A stretch of DNA of 8,672 nt from Negativicutes bacterium. Lineage in GTDB: Bacteria; Bacillota_C; Negativicutes; Acidaminococcales; Acidaminococcaceae. The notes below the pieces were generated by a model that worked only from the letters and a program-made list of their open reading frames with translations, was not told where the DNA came from and ran no database searches. The DNA lies in NCBI GenBank assembly GCA_009930275.1, contig RZYP01000075.1, positions 1-8,672 on the forward strand, given 5' to 3'. Below, piece after piece: positions 6,498 to 8,672 of the stretch (the first letter of the stretch is position 1; each line of letters starts with the position of its first letter). Made by a program: the position numbers and the translations under genes.

Positions 6498-7016
6498 TTA
6501 TGCCTCCTCTACATAAAAACTGTTCTTATATTTCATAAGGGTTTCTTCTACTTCATCCCAGATCCAAACTCGGTCACCGTCATCCTCAAAAACCTTACCA
6601 TGAGATTTAGGACCGTCCAGTTTCATCTGTGAATAGTTATTTTTGAAAGTAGGAACATACAAATCCGGGCGTTCTTTATCACTGCACAAACGCTCCATCA
6701 TCAGCAGGGTTGCTTCTCCTGCGATATGTTCTGCCATAAAGTAGGCTTTGATTATCTTATGATTATATTGGCTTGGCTTTAACGCCCACATTGGTATGCG
6801 TTGAATTGCCTTACCGTAAAAATCTTTATCTGCACTATCAGATACCCTTGTTGCCCTCGGTGTATATTCCTTCGATACATTTCCGAAAGCCTGGGCAATA
6901 TACCAACGAAGGCACGAATCTGCAGCCTCGTCAGATGTTTCACCGGAAAGATTAAGCGCCATGTTAAATTTATCAAACACATCTGCGTCTACATTAAAAG
7001 ATATACTTTTTCTCAT
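6498..7016 (-). CDS. Ribbon-helix-helix-like DNA-binding protein, first gene of the operon
   Basis: The product is a 172-residue cytoplasmic protein. Residues 3-44 fit a ribbon-helix-helix (MetJ/Arc/CopG-like) pattern: a strand KSISFNV, helix 1 ADVFDKFNMALNL, a turn at SGE, and helix 2 TSDEAADSCLRWYIAQAF. After a linker (about 45-70), a separate C-terminal domain runs from RIPMWALKPSQYNHKIIKAY through LYVPTFKNNYSQMK to SHGKVFEDDGDRVWIWDEV. It has the look of a winged-helix or similar small fold, but I cannot name it. The start at 7016 is chosen because GGAGG (7028-7024) lies 7 nt upstream; the in-frame ATG at 7034 would overlap that site. A consensus promoter and a perfect palindrome just upstream suggest it represses its own operon. 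It is coupled to the DUF262 nuclease gene. The alternative is a DNA-targeting subunit of the nuclease. Confidence 0.88.
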   Translation of the reverse strand: MRKSISFNVDADVFDKFNMALNLSGETSDEAADSCLRWYIAQAFGNVSKEYTPRATRVSDSADKDFYGKAIQRIPMWALKPSQYNHKIIKAYFMAEHIAGEATLLMMERLCSDKERPDLYVPTFKNNYSQMKLDGPKSHGKVFEDDGDRVWIWDEVEETLMKYKNSFYVEEA

Positions 7017-7053
7017 CGAATAACCTCCGTCCATTTACACTTTAACATTATAT

Positions 7054-7082
7054 ATTATAATACCGATTAGTAAATTTGTCAA
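7054..7082 (-). promoter_or_regulatory. Consensus sigma-70 (SigA) promoter of the three-gene operon
   Basis: On the minus strand TTGACA (7082-7077) and TATAAT (7059-7054) are both perfect and exactly 17 bp apart. They lie about 40 bp before the start codon at 7016, so the transcript would begin near 7047. Such a strong promoter usually needs a repressor to keep it in check. Confidence 0.9.
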
Positions 7083-7099
7083 TACTCACGGACAAATTT
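7072..7099. promoter_or_regulatory. Perfect 9-bp inverted repeat, likely operator
   Basis: AAATTTGTC (7072-7080) and GACAAATTT (7091-7099) are exact inverted copies separated by 10 bp, so their centres lie about two helical turns apart. The left arm covers part of the -35 box, so a dimeric protein bound here would block RNA polymerase. The ribbon-helix-helix protein encoded just downstream is the obvious candidate. Confidence 0.7.
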
Positions 7100-7114
7100 T
7101 CACAACTCCTTTAG

Positions 7115-7144
7115 ACAGAAAACACCCTGCATTTCTGCAAGGTG
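7115..7144 (-). terminator. Rho-independent terminator of the serine recombinase gene
   Basis: On the minus strand CACCTTGCA-GAAA-TGCAGGGTG (7144-7123) forms an eight-pair stem with one mismatch and a GAAA loop, followed by TTTTCTGTC. It begins about 21 nt after the recombinase stop codon and lies upstream of the operon promoter, so it isolates the two transcription units. Confidence 0.8.
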
Positions 7145-7165
7145 CTAACTGTAGGGAATATTTCT

Positions 7166-8584
7166 TTATCTTCTTACGTCCACGCTTGTGCCGGATTTGA
7201 ACTCCACCGTAACCTTTTCTTCGTAGACCGTTATTTTCTCAATCAGTCTGCGAACCAACTGCTCATCATATTCGGTGATATTTTGCGTCTGCTCTGCAAG
7301 GAACTGCTGCATTTCGCTGATTCGCTGTTTCACGCCTTCACGCTCGGCATTGTCCACCAAGGCGTTCTGCTTTACTTCTCGAAGGTGGTAAATCTCATCT
7401 GCGATGCTATCGTAGTTTCCTTTGGCGTTGGCTACCTTTAGGAGTTCCTTTTGTAGCTGTTCCAAACGGCTGTCAATTTCGTCAAGCGGAATGCCGTCTG
7501 CTCCGGTAAGCACCGCCTCGACATTTTTCTGCAAGTTTTCGCTCATGGTATCCTTTTTGCAGAGTGCCATGTTGATGGCTCTTACCACAAGGTTCTGAAG
7601 TTCGGATTCCTGTATCGTATCGGCAGCGCAGGCTCCCGGACCGTGTTCCACCCTGGTGCAGCAACGCCACACGATGGAATGTTTACCTCTGTTGTTCCAT
7701 GCGATTCTGCGGTAAATGTCACCGCACTTGGAGCAGTACACGATACTTGAAAGTGCATACTTGCTACTGTAAACACGCTTTTTTCGTTCCTGCCCGCTGT
7801 GAAGGTTGACACGTCTTATCATTTCTTCCTGCACCTGCATATAAAGGTCACGGGGGATAATGGCTTCGTGGCTGTTCTCTACATAATACTGAGGAACAAT
7901 GCCGTTATTCGGCACACGCTTTTTCTCCAAGAAATCCACTGTATAGGTTTTCTGAAGAAGTGCGTCACCGATGTATTTTTCGTTCTTTAGGATTTTCTGC
8001 AGGGTTTCAGGACGCCACTTTTTCTTTCCGGCACCCGTCAAAATACCATCAGCCTCCAAGCCTCTGCCTATCTGCTGCAAACTTGCACCTTCAAGGTACT
8101 CCCTGTAAATGCGTTTGACCACCACAGCCTCATCGGGTTCAATGATAAGCTGCCCCTTTTCATCCTTGGTAAATCCAAGAAAACGATTGTGGTTTACAGT
8201 CATCTGTCCCTGTTGATATCGATACTGAAAACCCAACTTCACATTCTGCGAAAGTGACTGGCTTTCCTGCTGTGCAAGGCTCGCCATAATGGTAAGTAGA
8301 ACCTCGCCCTTGGCATCCATCGTGTTAATATTCTCTTTCTCGAAATACACGGGAATGTTCTTTTCCTTAAGCTGTCGGATATACTTGAGGCAGTCCAGGG
8401 TATTTCTTGCGAATCGGCTGATGGACTTGGTAACAATCATATCGATTTTGCCCGCCATTGCCTCATCAATCATGCGATTGAACTCCTCACGCTTTTTGGT
8501 GTTAGTGCCTGTTATTCCATCGTCAGCGAAAATTCCTGCAAACTCCCATTCGGGGTTCTTTTTAATAAAATCCGGCCATTCGTC
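7166..8584 (-). pseudogene. Large serine recombinase lacking its N-terminal catalytic segment
   Basis: The frame encodes the last 472 residues of a TnpX/TndX-like large serine recombinase, the integrase/excisionase of many Firmicutes conjugative and mobilisable elements. It retains the later resolvase core ([49 protein letters not shown]). It also retains the recombinase domain ([17 protein letters not shown], then [18 protein letters not shown]). A zinc ribbon ([10 protein letters not shown], then [14 protein letters not shown]) and a coiled-coil tail ending TSVDVRR follow. The usual N-terminal block with the nucleophilic serine (YxRVS type, roughly 60-70 residues) is absent. Reading upstream, the frame meets a TGA at 8599-8597, next to IS-like sequence that starts at 8586. 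An internal ATG at 8473 could start a shorter product, also without the serine. It cannot act alone. Its 3' end faces the defence operon, so it once may have marked the border of a mobile element. Confidence 0.85.
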
Positions 8585-8585
8585 A

Positions 8586-8672
8586 TTTAGTGTGGGTCAT
8601 CAGCTATCCCAATGTTACGTAGGGTAGATCAAGACCGGCACTTTGAAGGTAAATCATATCTCTAAAATGATT
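8586..8672 (-). mobile_element. Inward-facing 3' end of an insertion sequence (partial)
   Basis: The terminus TTTAGTGTGGGT (8586-8597) repeats, in inverted orientation, the 12 bases at 75-86. Behind it, the minus strand shows a short open frame ending only 7 nt before that motif, the compact layout expected at the 3' end of an IS. It interrupts the serine recombinase. With the left-edge end, which looks like a 5' end read leftward, it suggests two copies of the same IS in the same orientation. Whether TTTAG belongs to the repeat or is flanking DNA cannot be told here. Confidence 0.5.
8604..8672 (-). CDS. C-terminal fragment of an unidentified protein, probably the IS transposase
   Basis: Twenty-two codons (NHFRDMIYLQSAGLDLPYVTLG in two parts: NHFRDMIYLQ and SAGLDLPYVTLG) end at a TAG at 8606-8604, and the frame runs out of the window. 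The composition is protein-like rather than random, and the stop lies just before the presumed IS terminus, so a transposase is likely. I cannot assign the family from so short a tail. Confidence 0.4.
   Translation of the reverse strand, partial: NHFRDMIYLQSAGLDLPYVTLG

Noticed and set aside
6495..6498. Reading the first two operon genes as an ordinary toxin-antitoxin pair
   Set aside because: The ribbon-helix-helix protein is longer than usual antitoxins, and the partner is a 563-residue DUF262/HNH protein, far from the small toxins of such pairs. The regulatory logic may still be similar.
7072..7099. The inverted repeat as a transcription terminator or recombinase attachment site
   Set aside because: It is AT-rich, lacks a following T-run and overlaps a perfect -35 box, so an operator is the better reading. 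A separate terminator lies at 7115-7144.
7142..7441. A 99-codon plus-strand open frame
   Set aside because: It is antisense to the coiled-coil tail of the recombinase and has no ribosome binding site of note.
8289..8627. A 112-codon plus-strand open frame at the right end
   Set aside because: It is antisense to the serine recombinase, whose domains are clear, and it crosses the IS junction, so it is a chance frame.
1..8672. CRISPR array, tRNA or rRNA
   Set aside because: No regularly spaced repeats, cloverleaf or rRNA-like stretch was found on either strand by eye.

Overview
The window looks like accessory DNA from a gut-type Clostridia/Lachnospiraceae (Firmicutes) genome. This rests on the low-to-moderate GC, the strong AGGAG/GGAGG ribosome binding sites, and protein sequences that resemble families common in that group. 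I had no database, so the taxon is an inference. No rRNA, tRNA or CRISPR array is visible.

Layout, left to right. Positions 1-86 look like the 5' end of an insertion sequence (IS) whose gene would run leftward out of the window. Positions 97-480 are the 3' remnant of another transposon: the C-terminal part of an ExeA/TnsC-like AAA ATPase plus a hairpin. This remnant cuts off the 3' end of an alpha/beta hydrolase (esterase) gene. A MarR-type regulator sits directly upstream of that hydrolase on the minus strand and carries a frameshift, so both genes of this old operon are broken. An apparently complete IS110-family element (about 1515-3119) follows. It has an intact 424-residue DEDD recombinase and a structured 5' leader that is a candidate bridge RNA.

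Positions 3233-7016 (minus strand) hold the best-preserved unit, a compact three-gene operon: a ribbon-helix-helix-like DNA-binding protein, a DUF262 (DGQQR) plus HNH-like nuclease of the GmrSD type, and a 512-residue protein of unknown function. It is driven by a perfect TTGACA-17-TATAAT promoter whose -35 box overlaps a perfect 9-bp inverted repeat, which suggests autoregulation by the first gene. A terminator insulates it from a large serine recombinase (7166-8584, minus) that has lost its N-terminal catalytic segment. Positions 8586-8672 look like the 3' end of an IS, with the last 22 codons of a protein.

The two IS ends at the window edges share 12 bp in inverted orientation and would belong to two direct copies of one element. 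If so, the whole 8.5-kb block sits inside a composite-transposon-like structure. The recombinase, IS110, ExeA and IS remnants show repeated insertion around a small, still intact, probably phage-defence operon. That operon is the most interesting system in the window.
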